In this document: positions 34,992-47,089 of the stretch, in pieces
Numbering within the stretch: the first letter of the stretch is position 1
Layout: the number at the start of each line of letters is the position of its first letter
Assembly: GCA_030248225.1 (NCBI GenBank)
Contig: JASANE010007210.1
Span: 24,328 to 88,327 of the forward strand
DNA from: Trileptium ribeirensis
Lineage: Eukaryota; Nematoda; Enoplea; Enoplida; Thoracostomopsidae
Direction: 5' to 3'
DNA: 64,000 nucleotides
Notes under the pieces: generated by a model
What the model was told of the DNA's origin: nothing
Databases searched by the model: none
The model's input: the letters and a program-made list of their open reading frames with translations, nothing else
Translations under genes and position numbers: made by a program

Positions 34992-36598
34992 GTGAGTGAT
35001 AAATTGTACTTATTGTTTTGTTATATATTATCCTTGTGTGATTATTTTATATCACTTCTATAAATGGGGGCACCCAAGTATGCATATCGACCTCTCTAGT
35101 TCATTCCCCTGGCATATTTTGGCGTTTAACATTTGATTCTCCCCAGGTCTCTCTTTGATTCTCCCTTTCTTTTATTAGCGGATTTTTATTGGTGGCCTAA
35201 ATTGTGCTAACTTTACACTATTTAGGCCAACAATTACTAAAATTGTTCGTGCGGGGCAAAAAATAGTTTAAATTTTCCTTTGTGGTTATATATGATTCAT
35301 AATTGCAATCAGCCGTTATATTCCACATATTTTACGTTTTATGACAGCTAAATAGTACTTTATTGTCCCTAGGTATATTTTCAGCTCTCTCAGGTTTGAA
35401 AATTACCTTTAACACCGAATAGAAGTCTATAAAAATTTTATCCACAAACAAGTTTGGATCGTTTTTTGTTATTTTAAGAAGCATAGTAGTAAAAATTTCG
35501 GTATTAACATAGTGAGCGATTGTGAAAATGCAAAATATTCATTCGTTCCCCATCCACACCCCCTTGAGAATTCTCTAAACCCGTTGTGCTACTGAATTAA
35601 TAATGGTAGGCTGTGTACATAATATAATTATTAAATTTCAATACATTATGTAATACTGTACATATTTTTATTAACAGTTTTAAAATAATACTTGATATGA
35701 TATTTCTATGTGTTACTGGGCTCAGGTTGAGTCAGTAATTATCAGTAAATGATTAATTCTGGTATATAATATTTTTGCAAAAATAGACAGAAATCTAATT
35801 TAAGATACCAGAGCAAAAAGTAGCTTATCGGCGCCGAAGTCCAAAATGAGATATAAAAATCATTATATGTAATTTTTCGCATTCATTGTAAAATGGTCGT
35901 TTTGAGGCCAAAAATTGACGAGATAGTAACAGAAATTTGTTGCAGATCGACCTAACTTCCCATAATATTGAATGCAATGAAAATAAAAGTTTATTTCCGA
36001 CACCGTGAAATTTGTGCAAAAAGTGGGAGATTATCATAATATGAAACTTTTTGCACCAGATAGAGGTTTAGTAGTAAGTATGACGCGCTCATATCATACA
36101 CACAATATGCAAAAGCTAATCCTGATTAGGAGGAATTTACAAACGCCGTTAAGGCAGTAAATAGTTAGTTGCTTATAATACGCAAACCCAAATAAATACG
36201 TGAGCCACAAGTGATCGAGCTATAAGACAGCTTTCAATACGAAATGTTTTAGTGTGATATTCAATAATATTTCTAGTGAGAAAAAATAATTCGTATAATC
36301 ATTACATGTGAGAATGAAATATTATTTAATTAAGTCCACGCACAGTCGCGTAATAAAGCTTTTAAAACCTGGAACCGAAGTGTAATATATTTACTCATGG
36401 TAGTCTCGAAGGAGCGACGAGATAATATTCAATATCGGACAGGAGTGGAGTAATCGAAATTAGAAATTATGAACGAATTCAATTTTTGATTGCTGTTCTG
36501 TTTTACACCCACTTCCACGAAATGAATCATGAGTAAATTTTATAACTGAGTTTAGTTCTATATGATGTTACCTAGTATTACAAGAGTATATTGCCTAG

Positions 36599-36681
36599 TA
36601 GTTATTATGTTGCGGCCTATCCACAACTTTGCGATGATACCTGGGAAGAATCGTTGGAGCACCCCGTGTTTATTTCCAAAG
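36599..36681 (+). CDS. Possible MRPL42 C-terminal exon
   Basis: Acceptor tgcctag, possible donor aaag|gtggaa. The first base would complete Ser (tc|t) after MRPL42 exon 3, then SYYVAAYPQLCDDTWEESLE followed by HPVFISK. The phase fits and the composition is gene-like, but it does not resemble the short basic tail known for mL42. Reading through the donor gives ~50 more hydrophobic residues to a stop. Confidence 0.35.
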
Positions 36682-37368
36682 GTGGAATATGTTTTTTATC
36701 CGACATATATTGCATAGTAAATTTTTCGGCTTTAATACAATGTTTTATCAATTTTGAAAATAGTAGTACTTTTCTAAAAATTATATTGAAAATACTAGTT
36801 TCGGGTATCATAATCATGGATTTGGTGTAGCAGTGGGTTTGCGAAAATGGGCGAATATTTAAAAATTTTTTAACTAAAATGTAGTTTTGGAAAGTGGCGT
36901 TGCCTCTTAGGATAAGCCAGTATATTTGGATTTTCTGACCTAAGGGGAGTCTATTATCACTCATAAAATATATCTGTTAACACTGGCCGAAATTTTTTTG
37001 TATGAAATCTCTGGTGAATGACTAAAATGTTTGAGCTTATTCTTACTTCTGTTACGTTTAGTGTGTGTGGGTGATTTTTAGCGCGTATTTTATTTTGTAA
37101 ATAAATGTCATGTCTCACACATATCAGTGGTTTTGATTTTTTTCAAATTCTTTATGTTTAAAATGTAACATGCTACTAATTGATCTTTTCAGATTTTTAT
37201 ACATTAGACGCCGTATGAATATGCCGAAGATAAAGCCTGATCGGAAAGGATTATAAAAATTAATCGTAATATAATTGCTAATAATCGTTAAGTTAACAAA
37301 ATATATTAGTAACACCTTAGTGAAACACAATTCGAGTGCAAACGAAAGCTTTTTACCAACCTGTATTA

Positions 37369-38112
37369 ATGACTTTGAAGCAAGTTATATTCCGTAGATG
37401 TGGACTGATTAGTTATCGCGATGGCTTGGCGTTACAACAAAATTACATAGCTAAGCATAAAGCAGCAAAGCCGAGCGTGGATGCAGCAAAATTGGCGGGC
37501 CATGGTCAAGCAACAGCTATGTCTGGTCATAACGAAGAACTACATTGTTCTCCGAGAAATATCGTTCTTTTGCTAGAACATCGCCCTGTATATACAATTG
37601 GCCTGCGCTCAGCGTATTCTGATGAAGAAATCAAGCGCCTTGAGGCATTGGGTGCCGAAGTGTGCCGTATTCGTCGTGGTGGTTTAATAACATTTCACGG
37701 GCCGGGTCAACTGGTTGCCTACCCAATACTTGACCTTAAGCAGTGGGGCATATCCGCCGGTGTTCGTTGGTATGTTTCTAATCTCGAGCGTACTATTATC
37801 GAGTTACTTCGGTCGTCGTACGGTGTTCATGGCTACACTAGTCCGGATACCGGAGTATGGGTAAGTGATCGGGAAAAAATTTGTGCGATTGGTATTGGTG
37901 TATCACGATATATCACTAGTCACGGTTTGGCTTTGAACGTTACAAATGAGTGCCTACCGTGGTTCGAACATATTGTACCGTGTGGGCTGGAAGGAAAAAC
38001 GGTAACGTCTGTGTCTCACTGTGTTGGCCGAACTGTCACGATTGATGAGATTTTGCCCCGTTTTATCGAGGCCTTTTCTGCAGTGTTCGCATGCCGTTCT
38101 AATGTTGAGTAG
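37369..38112 (+). CDS. LIPT2: Lipoyl(octanoyl) transferase, mitochondrial
   Basis: An intact single-exon gene of 247 residues. It moves the octanoyl group from acyl carrier protein to lipoyl domains of 2-oxoacid dehydrogenases and glycine cleavage H protein (LipB/LIPT2 family, EC 2.3.1.181), acting in mitochondria. Visible family motifs: LLLEHRPVYTIG (about residues 67-78), RRGGLITFHGPGQLVAYP (102-119), the substrate-binding Lys in REKICAIGIGVSR (Lys170), HGLALNV (195-201) and the catalytic Cys in IVPCGLEG (Cys205). ATG 37,369 is chosen; an upstream in-frame GTG at 37,336 is not a likely start. Residues ~33-59 (rich in Ala, Gly, Lys and His) are an insertion between the first helix and the core compared with bacterial LipB. 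It sits 688 bp after the candidate MRPL42 exon end, same strand. Confidence 0.96.
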   Translation: MTLKQVIFRRCGLISYRDGLALQQNYIAKHKAAKPSVDAAKLAGHGQATAMSGHNEELHCSPRNIVLLLEHRPVYTIGLRSAYSDEEIKRLEALGAEVCRIRRGGLITFHGPGQLVAYPILDLKQWGISAGVRWYVSNLERTIIELLRSSYGVHGYTSPDTGVWVSDREKICAIGIGVSRYITSHGLALNVTNECLPWFEHIVPCGLEGKTVTSVSHCVGRTVTIDEILPRFIEAFSAVFACRSNVE

Positions 38113-39465
38113 ATAAATTATGCAGCATAGCCAATGTGAGTTTAAAACTTTTGTACGCACTACTATGGCGAGTTTAAATGAGTGTCAGAGCGCGAGACTG
38201 AAAAAGTAAAACAGCACCATCGTGCGCACAAATTCTTGAACGCACGGCTATGATGCAACTGACTTATAGCTAACCGTGCATTCAAGCATTTCAACTACAG
38301 TTACAATCAGAATTAATATAAACTGTCAAAAGTAATAGTTTAGTGTATCGTCACACATAGACCGAGGTCCGAAGTACAAGGAGGGTGCTTAGGTGTGTGC
38401 TTGCAAGCCAAACGGAGGGGGGCGGTGCAGAGCCTTTAGGGCCGCCTGTGTGGTGATGTGTTCGGCGTCGTCAGGGGAGAGAGTGACATTCAGAAAATAC
38501 GTTTTTGGTTACGGTGTCGTACGCATATTTAACTACCATTTTTTTCGCGAATTAACAGTAACGCACACTGTCTGTAACTAATGGGGTATATTATTCAATT
38601 GTTAGTTTTTGAAAATTTTTACATCTGATTTAGAAAACTGCACAATTGACAAGATAGTATGCCGCATACCGTCAGTAAAACTACAGACAGTTTTTCCTTT
38701 ACCATCGGAAAATGACGACATATGTACCTGTCTTACTACCTTTGAATAATTTTCTGAAAAACATGGGGTGTGTAAGCCACCCTGTTGTCGAAGTGTGCCC
38801 GACACTATGCGGGTAGATATTTACGTAAGCGCCAACAAACAGTTAGGGATATTATAATGTCAACGCCGTATTATTCATTACATACTGTTGTGTTAAGATT
38901 TATTCTTTTGTACCATAAACAATTTATAATAATTGTAGTTTTGTCTAGTGTTTTTGCTATTGTACTGGCTGACTAAATTCGGCACGAGTCTGCTCATTTA
39001 GTTGAATTATTTGTAGTTTTCTCGACTGTTATGGCAAATTCATATTATGGTCACCGCTTTCGGGCAACTTAAAAATGCACTAGTGAAATCCGTAAAAAAT
39101 GTCAGTGTTGCTAATAAATAGTAACTGGTATCTTGAAAATTTGACAAAGAGCTTTAAGAAATAAAACTAGCGTCGCTTTTAACATTATAATTTCTGGTTT
39201 TGAGACTGAGTGAGGTACAGCTAGAATTATATATTTTCGGTCTTTCCTGTATAGTTCTAGTTCTTTATGTAGCAGTAGTATCCTCAAAGTTTGAGCGTTC
39301 GAGCTTCTGTTAATGGAGCGTTTGCGATCGATTATTGCACAGTCAACTGGAATGCAGTGATAGTTCCACTTGACGCGTAAATTCAATTTAAAAATACATG
39401 TTCATTTGGCCCGCTCGACATTTACATTTTTGAAAGCAGATAATGATTGGTGCGCTTTTTTCCAG
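38113..39465. other. Downstream of LIPT2: MITE fragment, no gene
   Basis: Contains the right part of a family-G MITE (38,591-38,868). No clear AATAAA sits directly after the LIPT2 stop; 'agaattaatataaa' lies at about 38,309. Confidence 0.5.
38591..38868. mobile_element. MITE family G, 5'-truncated copy 3
   Basis: Matches the right half of copies 1 and 2 in order: 'actacctttgaa', 'caccctgttgtcgaagtgtg', and the right end 'ggatattataatgtcaacgc'. The left terminus is missing. Confidence 0.6.
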
Positions 39466-39515
39466 GAATTATTGCGCCGTGATTACGAGGAGTGGTCTGT
39501 AAAGACTCCCAATTT
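39466..39515 (+). CDS. Orphan internal exon candidate
   Basis: A strong acceptor (gcttttttccag) and donor (aattt|gtaagt) bracket 16 codons, ELLRRDYEEWSVKTPN plus two bases; the other two frames contain stops. The entering phase (0) does not fit the 36,681 donor (phase 1). Owner gene unknown; I found no partner exon downstream. Confidence 0.35.
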
Positions 39516-40790
39516 GTAAGTATATTAATCTAAAAGCAAAATGAAACTGTAAGTTTATCATTTATTTGATATAAATCAGAGTCAACAATGTGTTCATCTT
39601 TGGAAGGAAGGCAGTGTTGGTGACAAAAGTGTCAATTTGTTATCAAAATGTTTTGTACGAACTTAGAATCGCTATTTTTTTATAAAGTCGATTCAGTTTA
39701 ATGATTGTTGAATTTACATTTAACGTAATAAAATCATTTGATGCTACTAAAAAACGCAACCGAGCGAAACAGCACATCACCGGCATGTAATGACATAAAA
39801 ATTATATTCTTATTATTATAGTCATCTTAACTTATATTCTCCAATATCTTAAACCGTTGAATAATATTTGCATATTTATATAATCATACTTCCGCGTATA
39901 CAAAGTCACAGTCACGGTTTCAACTATGCATGGGCACCGGGTGATAAGTCTCATACGCGTGCTCGACATGACTAGACTGCCCTTTTATCCGATTAGATAA
40001 CCTTGTACGCCAGACTACGTAAGGCAGTTTGCATAAGTCGCTGTGACCAGAAATTTATGCGATGTTCTAAATAGGTACCCACATCTGCGTCTAAGGCATT
40101 TTAGATGACGATAATGTCAAGCTAAAGCAGATATGTCTTTCGTGGTATAATACTATTTTTAGTACTTCCAGAACCAAAAGGTTGCTTATTTCAGTGGGCT
40201 TGGGGTAATAGCTTACTACAAATATCGATGGAAGAGTTTGCCCTTCAAGCCACTTCCACGCAGTTCGCATGGTTTTACCTGTGCTTCGACATCAGGTATT
40301 AGCGTAGACATTTAATGAATATGGAAACGGTAGTCACATAATACTTGCGGTTTTGTAACCTAAATTGATTTAGTATTTGTAGGTGTGACTTTATAAAGGA
40401 ATGCCGTACTTCGCTACATGTTTAACAGCGACACGACAATTGGAGCTGTCTTGCTGCGAGCTCAAAAGTGATTTGAGTCAGATGTACTCCAGATATGCAA
40501 GGATTTATACTTATACCGGCTGAGATTAGTCATTGGCGACAAGCCGGTGAACAATCTCATCCATCCAAAAAGAATTCACAGAAAACAGTAAAATTACCCT
40601 GTTATAGCAAGGGTTTATTTTTTCCGGTTGTAGCACTTAATTACATACTTTAAATGTCTACATTTTGTTATCCGCTTGGAATGGGATGCTGGCCCATGTC
40701 ACCTTTAGGGCTTCCTGTTTCCCGCGAAAATATATTTTATGTATGCGTTTTTATATAAATAGCCACACAAAATTGTTTACTTAAAACTCG
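39516..40790. other. No gene recognised
   Basis: AT-rich, only short frames on both strands without resemblance to known families. Confidence 0.5.
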
Positions 40791-40819
40791 CGAATGTTTG
40801 GTCCTGGAACTTTCCAAAT

Positions 40820-41220
40820 TTTCTGTTAACAAATTCTCGACTTCCTTTCCAAAAAATACGCGATTTTCCCGTTTCCCGAAAATTCCTAACTTTCCTTCCC
40901 AAAAATTTTCTATTTTCTCGTTCCCAAAAATTACCAACTTATCCTTAGCAAATATTCCCTGTTTTCCCGGTTTTTCCTCTTCAAAATTTCCCTACCTTAC
41001 ATTCTTAAATATTCCCGATTTTGCCCCGACAATTCTCCGACTTTTCCTTCCCAAAAACTGAATTTTCCCGTTTCCCGACTTTTCCTTCCCAAAAACTGAA
41101 TTTTCCCGTTTCCCGACTTTTCTTTCCCAAAAATTCCCGATTATCCCGACAACTATACCGACTTTTGCTTCGTAAATATTCCCGGTTTTCGCGTTTCCCG
41201 ACTTTTTCTCCCCAATTTCG
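40820..41220. repeat. Degenerate cttcccaaaaa/ttcccg tandem tract
   Basis: About 400 bp of repeated 'tttccttcccaaaaa' and 'ttcccgtttcccgac' words; two adjacent 38-bp units at about 41,043 and 41,081 are identical. The 85-87-residue ORFs of both strands here are repeat translation. Confidence 0.8.
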
Positions 41221-41264
41221 TGACGTTCTAAAAAATTGTCTATTTGTCCCATGTCACCTATTGT

Positions 41265-41400
41265 TAGAAACAGGCTAGAGCGGCGGGTTTACCATCTCGA
41301 GTTAGGCTTTGTATATGGCCCATATAGGAACCTTAACTCAGACTAGGCCGGCAATTATTTGACTATTGTGGCCCCCCCATAGGGTTTCGACAGTCTCTAG
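41265..41400 (+). repeat. Repeat family B copy
   Basis: 'agagcggcgggttt', 'taggctttgtatatggcccatataggaaccttaactca' in the same order as the other B copies. Confidence 0.5.
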
Positions 41401-42615
41401 ATATTTAATGTCTGATGTATTAATTTTGAATTGATAGCGTTGCGTAATTCCAGACAATGTTTTCAATAATAAATTGTACGACTGCTGCTTGTGTCGTGAA
41501 TTTTCAAGCGCCGTATAGCTTTCCGCGATCCTATTTACCGTGCCAACGTTTTCTTCTATCGCGTTAGTGCTGGGGTGAGCGATACACGGGATCTGATAAC
41601 ACAGCTGTAGTGTAGATCGTTAACCAGTATGAAAGGACGAAATATAACGTATAGACGTTGCCAGAAACGAGCTCTAGAACCCTTGAGAAATTTTATTTTG
41701 AGTTTATTCAAATATATATACACGTTATAGGGCGCGTGACAGAATGCATATTATCAGCGACGAACCAAGAGAAAGGTTAACATATCAGACACTGATAGAC
41801 GTGCTAGATACCGAAACGGGGAGCAAGGTACGCTAATAGCAATCAAGGTCCGGATATCACTAATTTTTTCAGATGGGTCAAAATGAGCTATTGTACTCGG
41901 GAAATAGACTCAAATTTGCTCGTCCTACGATTCGTGTGGAAGGTTTAAAGACAAAATTTATCGGTTTTGCAAAGCTGAGACAAAGACGGCTAATGTTCCT
42001 TCTGAATGCAAGGATTTTAGGACGGACAAAATGAATGCCAATTCTAGACAGTGACAATTTTTAGTGAAACCAAAACACATAAAATGCATAAATATAACGA
42101 TACTGCATATTGTATGATACAACACATAGCGTACCAGCATCCTAGATATCCGTCATGGAGGCTTCCTAAGCTATAACTTTTCTTACGACGATAAGCTGAC
42201 TAAACATGTTTTCCCATATCGCGCGGCTGTTATGCTGCGTTCACGTTATAATGGAAGTTTTGTCCCCGTGTAGTCGCGACCTTACCGTATAGACATTCAG
42301 TGCGACACCCACACTAAATCAATTGCCGAGCGTGTACCACACATCCCTAGCTACAACATTTTTTGACAGTGTCGTACACACCCTTGGCTACCAATTTGAC
42401 GCCAAATAACTGTAAATGACTCTGTCTGTAGTTAATGCGATTTATTAGTGAATTGTTATTGTGGTTTTTCTAAATTTACGACATTTGTCTCTAGCCCATA
42501 TGAACATTGCTCAAATAATTTGGAACATTGCCAGTAAAACTTCCAGAAGATACTGTGTGCCTGACACTATCGAGCAGTTATAATACGCGTAACTAGCTAC
42601 CTTTGAAAAAATTTG

Positions 42616-42888
42616 TTAACCCTCTCATGCCCGTAAGGTCCAAATGGACTCAACGCACATTGCGACTCGTTGTGTTTACTAAGTTTGTCGTATATCGTAC
42701 GTTTGAACGTGCGTTGTTATTCGCTCGCATTGTGAGGTTCCTTAAGGAACCGAGCAACAGCTGTCAGATAGCTCAGTGGTTTGTGTGCACAAGTTTCAAC
42801 CGTACGTTTCGGGTTCGATCCCTGGCGCAGGCTTGAGTTTGTCAAACATTGCACGATACTCAAATTAATTCGGGCATGAAAGGGTTAA
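42616..42888. mobile_element. piggyBac-type MITE nested in a family-G MITE
   Basis: TTAA at 42,616-42,619 and 42,885-42,888 flanks inverted ends ccctctcatgcccg / cgggcatgaaaggg. A TTAA target duplication with CCCT termini is the piggyBac hallmark. The 265-bp element has no transposase but carries a tRNA-like stretch (next entry). The host MITE's sequence resumes on both sides, so this insertion is younger. Confidence 0.8.
42762..42831 (+). other. tRNA-like sequence inside the piggyBac MITE
   Basis: 'gatagctcagtggttt' resembles an A box / D arm and 'cgggttcgatccctggc' a B box / T arm, about 38 bases apart, as in tRNA genes and SINE heads. The 5' gtcag can pair with ctggc. The anticodon arm is not convincing, so it is pseudo-tRNA or a Pol III promoter. 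Confidence 0.5.
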
Positions 42889-42952
42889 AAACAAGTGTCT
42901 ACGTGTGTACATAGGTTCCAAGCGTTGGGGACATTATAATGTGAACGTCGCA

Positions 42953-44554
42953 TTAGATCCGAAATCCATGTTCTATTCTTTTCGCGACATAGCACTCGAA
43001 CAGTAATGTAAGAGCCATAATTTTCAATATTTTAGTTGCCGGATGGTTATGTAGCTAATAGGTTGGGATACTCCACATTTAGAATAGTTGACATTTTAGT
43101 AAGCACAAGTCATACTTCAAAACCTTAACGGTCGGTTCGTTTGTACCCCGAGTCTTCTGTAAACTGGCTGACCGTACCTTACGGTAACTGTAATGACACC
43201 TTATCATAGATGCTACAGAAGCTAGAACAGTTCTAAGATGTAAGCGATGAGGAACATTGTAAAATTCCATGAAAAGCGATAAGCAAGTTGGGGGCCCGAC
43301 ATGACTAAGATCGCACTGTTTCCGCTCCTGTCGATTTGGGTCATGGACGACGTCTTCTTTTTTAATCATTTTCTAACGTACAAAGTGCACAGTTGATTCA
43401 TGCGTCATTTTCGGCTCATGAGTCAATAGTAAGGATCAGCAATAGTAGTTCATGAAAGTTTCAGAAGATCGATTAGGACCATTGCTACGAATACAAGAAC
43501 CAGGCAGGGTCATCCAAACCCATTTCCTTAGGGATAGTTTGGAACATAGTAAAATTAATTTATCAGGAAATACTTGTCGTCGGACTACCGGTCCGTTCTT
43601 AGGCTTACGACAATTAATTTGTAGCCATGTGTCAGTACTAAATACTTTCCTGTTACATTTTATACATTATCTAGACTTTAAACACACTTTTGCTGGTCTG
43701 GACTCCGATTATATACATTCGTTTTTGACTTTAAATTTTGCTAGTCGAAGCGGGCTTCTGTCGACTGCGAATTTTCACACTAACCTATAATAGTGTGTAG
43801 TAACCAAAGCAAGACTGTTCATTTAGCCATTTCGCTTAGTTGTGATCCTATTTTGTCATGACCGATCAGTCTCTCGAAAATGGGTGGCGGGGACAACCGT
43901 TGCAGACAGAGCTCCTGCCTCCAGTAACATTCCTTTGATACTGGTCGCGGATGACCCAGAGATTTGACGAAGTTTAGTATATTTCAAGGTCGGTCGCAGC
44001 CCGAAACATCACTATGCTAGTTTTATGTTGGAGCACCTATTTATCGCTTTACTGACCAGTTAGCCCCTTAACCACTACTTGCCTAATAACTCAAACGTAA
44101 ATTTAGATATTTCTACTTTATCTGTTTTATTTGCTGTTTGAAAGTTACCCGACGATTCGTGCTACTATAGGCCGTGTGAATCGCCTGCGGCGATGGTGGA
44201 TCCTAGCACAGTTCATCTGCTTGCACGGATGCCGCTCGGCAATGACCGTGTTGCTCGGGATGCAGTCGCGTTTTTATTACAGTTTGACATACACTATCAT
44301 GGTGTACTGAAACTAACCAATTTCGTTCTCTTCGATGTCCCTAAATTACGAGGGCATGAAGTCGACTAGGCACGGAAATCCAGTGAAATCATGCTTCAGG
44401 CGCCTTGTAAGAACAACCATCCTCTAATGCCATGAATCGTTGTGGACTGTGGCGCACTACATATAAGAAACATTTGCAGTGTTCTAGCTATAGTTACTTG
44501 TAAAAGTCTAACTACGATTTTGACTCGTGTCACCTCTAGGGTCCGGGCATTTAC
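42953..44554. other. Unassigned region with opposed ORFs
   Basis: Open frames at 43,079-43,369 (minus, 96 residues) and 43,452-43,790 (plus, 112 residues) have even composition but no motif I recognise; remnants of a transposase are possible. No splice-supported exon. Confidence 0.35.
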
Positions 44555-44690
44555 AATGTTAGAAAAAACAACTTAGAGCGGGGGTGGCAGCTCTCCGACT
44601 TAGTGTACATCTCATATAAGGACCTTAGTTTCTGTTGACTAAGGTTTAGTATATCGAGAACGGCATAGCATGCATTTCACTAAAAGTTAC
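44555..44690 (+). repeat. Repeat family B copy
   Basis: 'gttagaaaaaacaacttaga', 'gcgggggtgg', 'catctcatataaggacctta', 'gtttagtatatcgagaacgg': same order as 21,090-21,260. Confidence 0.6.
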
Positions 44691-45394
44691 GTTGGCCACG
44701 ATTTTGCCGTTTATCGTAAACTTGTATAATCTCTCGTGGAGTATTAATATACGCTCGACGATACCAATAGCAGATAACAGTTTACTCAGTGATCCACATA
44801 TCATGTTATATGGCGTCAATATATCCACATATCAATGTCGTAAATATATGCAGTTTTATGTTACTGACCAAAAAATGTACTAGTTTCCAATCATATGACG
44901 ACCCTCTGCTGACAAGAAAATGTTTAAACATTACAAAAAGGTCTCGTAAACTACGAGTTACAAATTTTAGCTGTATATGTCAAAGAAGGTTAGTTGCCCA
45001 AAAACTATTTCGTTCCAAATATTTCATGCATGCTCTACAAAACATGATGTACCTAACATTTGATATTAGATATCTACCACTGTTGACATGAATGTAAAAT
45101 TTCTGAACGCATTAGCACTCTAGACCATTGACATAAAATATTCAGTCCTGAACAGATTTTTAAAATCATATTCATCGCCACGCGGGCGGAGGTCCGAGCC
45201 CCCCAGTGGATAATCTCGCTCTCCCTATGAAGGTGTAGGATCGATTATATATATATAAAAGGCATTTGTGTTTAAAGAGGGTATGGGCGAAAAATATTAT
45301 ATGACATATACACTAAGCCTAAGTCCGGGTCTCCCGCCCCCGAAACCCCAGTTTTATGCTGTTACCAAGACCTTAATTACAACAGGGTCGATTT

Positions 45395-45740
45395 GTCAAT
45401 GACGTCAAGTATTGCATCAAATTTGTCCGTGAACACTGAATGATCCAAACGCAATGTTGATAAACATTAAGAAACCGAATTTCCGCAAAACGAAAATGGC
45501 CAAACTTTGTTCGAGCAATAATTTCTGACAGCTCGATATGATTTTGACAAATTTAGGTTAACCGAACGCGGACTGAAATCCAGCCTTTTTTCATGAAAAT
45601 GATTTGGATTCTCCTTTATTACAAAATGGCTGTCGGCGAGGTCACATTTAAGTTTGCTCACCCAGTACATAACCAATAGCACGATATCAAGCCGTTTTAA
45701 GTTCATATCTCGAGTAAAATCAAAGTGCTGTTCGGAAACA
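45395..45740 (+). repeat. Dispersed repeat family C, copy 1
   Basis: Shares 'gaaaccgaatttc', 'aaaatggccaaa.....tgttcgagca', 'cattacaaaatgg' and 'aaccaatagcacgatat' with 47,090-47,460. The ORFs 45,467-45,706 (minus) and 46,916-47,263 (plus) are by-products. Confidence 0.55.
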
Positions 45741-47089
45741 TATTATATTTTACCATAGTTTGGAAACAAATATTTTACCGTAGCGTTTACTCTACGTAAA
45801 TACCAACTATTAATTCTTGCACAGTTGTAGCGTAACCTTTGAGTAAGTAACTAAACAACTGTTGCAGCAATTTTTATGATTTTTTCAATGGTTAAACTAA
45901 CTAGGACGCATGGGCTAGGATATACATGGCGATCCAAATCGTCTTTCCTAATGTGTAGTTGTTTTGTAATAGTTTTGCAGGATGTAACCTCGAAGTTCGG
46001 GTAAGTAGGCTTTTGTGTGTGGCCGATTGGTCTAGCGCGCTGTCCCGTCCTACCAGTGCAGAAAGTATGTTTTGAACTCCCACAGGCACCTGAAGTTCTA
46101 CATTTGGAGTCGTTTTTTGTTCCAAGGAAATAAATGATGCTCCTAACATATAAAATCATAATACTAACAAAATTGGTTTGAAGTCTTATGTCGTTTTGAA
46201 GTGAAATGATAACCGATGAAATTATATGCCAAAATCGCGACTGCGCTGGTTCGCAAATATTAACGAGCAGAACTACAGAAGCATATATTACAACCATATA
46301 TGCTCATAGAGGCCAGGGGATTATCCCCCTGAGGCTCAGACCCACCCCGAAGGCGTCACCGATCCATTAGGGACGTAGCCTGAACCCGCGCACTACCCTC
46401 CTCCACCCCAAGCATAAGGCGTGCGGTAAATTTGGGCAAACGTCTGGAAAAAATAAGTAAAAATTCGGAAAAAATAGTTAGGGGATAATTGGTAAAATTA
46501 GTGCCAAAAAATTTTTTGAAAATTTTAGTTTTAAAACATTTCCAAAATGTATGCCTCCCCAGCCGGACTTCGGAGCTCGTCCACGTATGATCACAATATA
46601 GCAGGCTTTAGGTTCAGCTCATAACCCCAATATTGTACAAAGCCGATGGTCCGTGCAAAGCATCTAGTACCGATTTTTTTTGTTCGCGAATACCAAGATC
46701 TTAATTAGAGAATCGATATGCCTATGATGTCAAGGTTGTCCTTTTGTCAAAATCATGAATTGGTTCGCGCAGAAATTCGCATTCACATATTTGTCAGGTA
46801 TTCGAATTTTTGTGAACATGAGCAAGTGTTCTGCGATGTACGAATGGAAATTTGTCTATTTCGCATGTTTGCCCGCATTCATCAAATGACATTCTGAATC
46901 AGACAGCAGGTATATTTGTATGTGAGCAATGTTCAGGTATATTTGTATGTGAGAAAAACGCGATTGGTAATCGCGTTTTCATTTGTAAGCGGTCAGCAAA
47001 ATTTCTATGCTAAATGGCAAGATGGTGACCGCGAACACGTTGCTGCATCGTACATCGCGTACGCCTACATAAAAGAAAATGGTGTTTTC
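45741..47089. other. No supported gene
   Basis: The 148-residue minus frame 45,851-46,297 crosses a tRNA-like phrase (ggccgattggtctagcgcgc, 46,020-46,040), which points to SINE debris. GC-rich palindromic words occur at 46,315-46,340. Confidence 0.4.

Larger units (their letters stand above)
42233..42952. mobile_element. MITE family G, copy 2, carrying a nested MITE
   Basis: Termini tgctgcgttcacgttataat and acattataatgtgaacgtcg are shared with copy 1 at 7,297-7,827, as are internal phrases ('gacaccca', 'taactagctacctttgaaaa', 'gtgtacataggttcca'). It is interrupted at 42,616-42,888 by another element. Confidence 0.75.

Noticed and set aside
42762..42831. A functional tRNA gene
   Set aside because: No credible anticodon arm, and it is embedded in a MITE.
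43079..43790. Opposed ORFs of 96 and 112 residues as genes
   Set aside because: No recognised motif, no splice support; no better than background.
45851..46297. 148-residue minus ORF as a gene
   Set aside because: Passes through repeat and SINE-like sequence; no domain resemblance.
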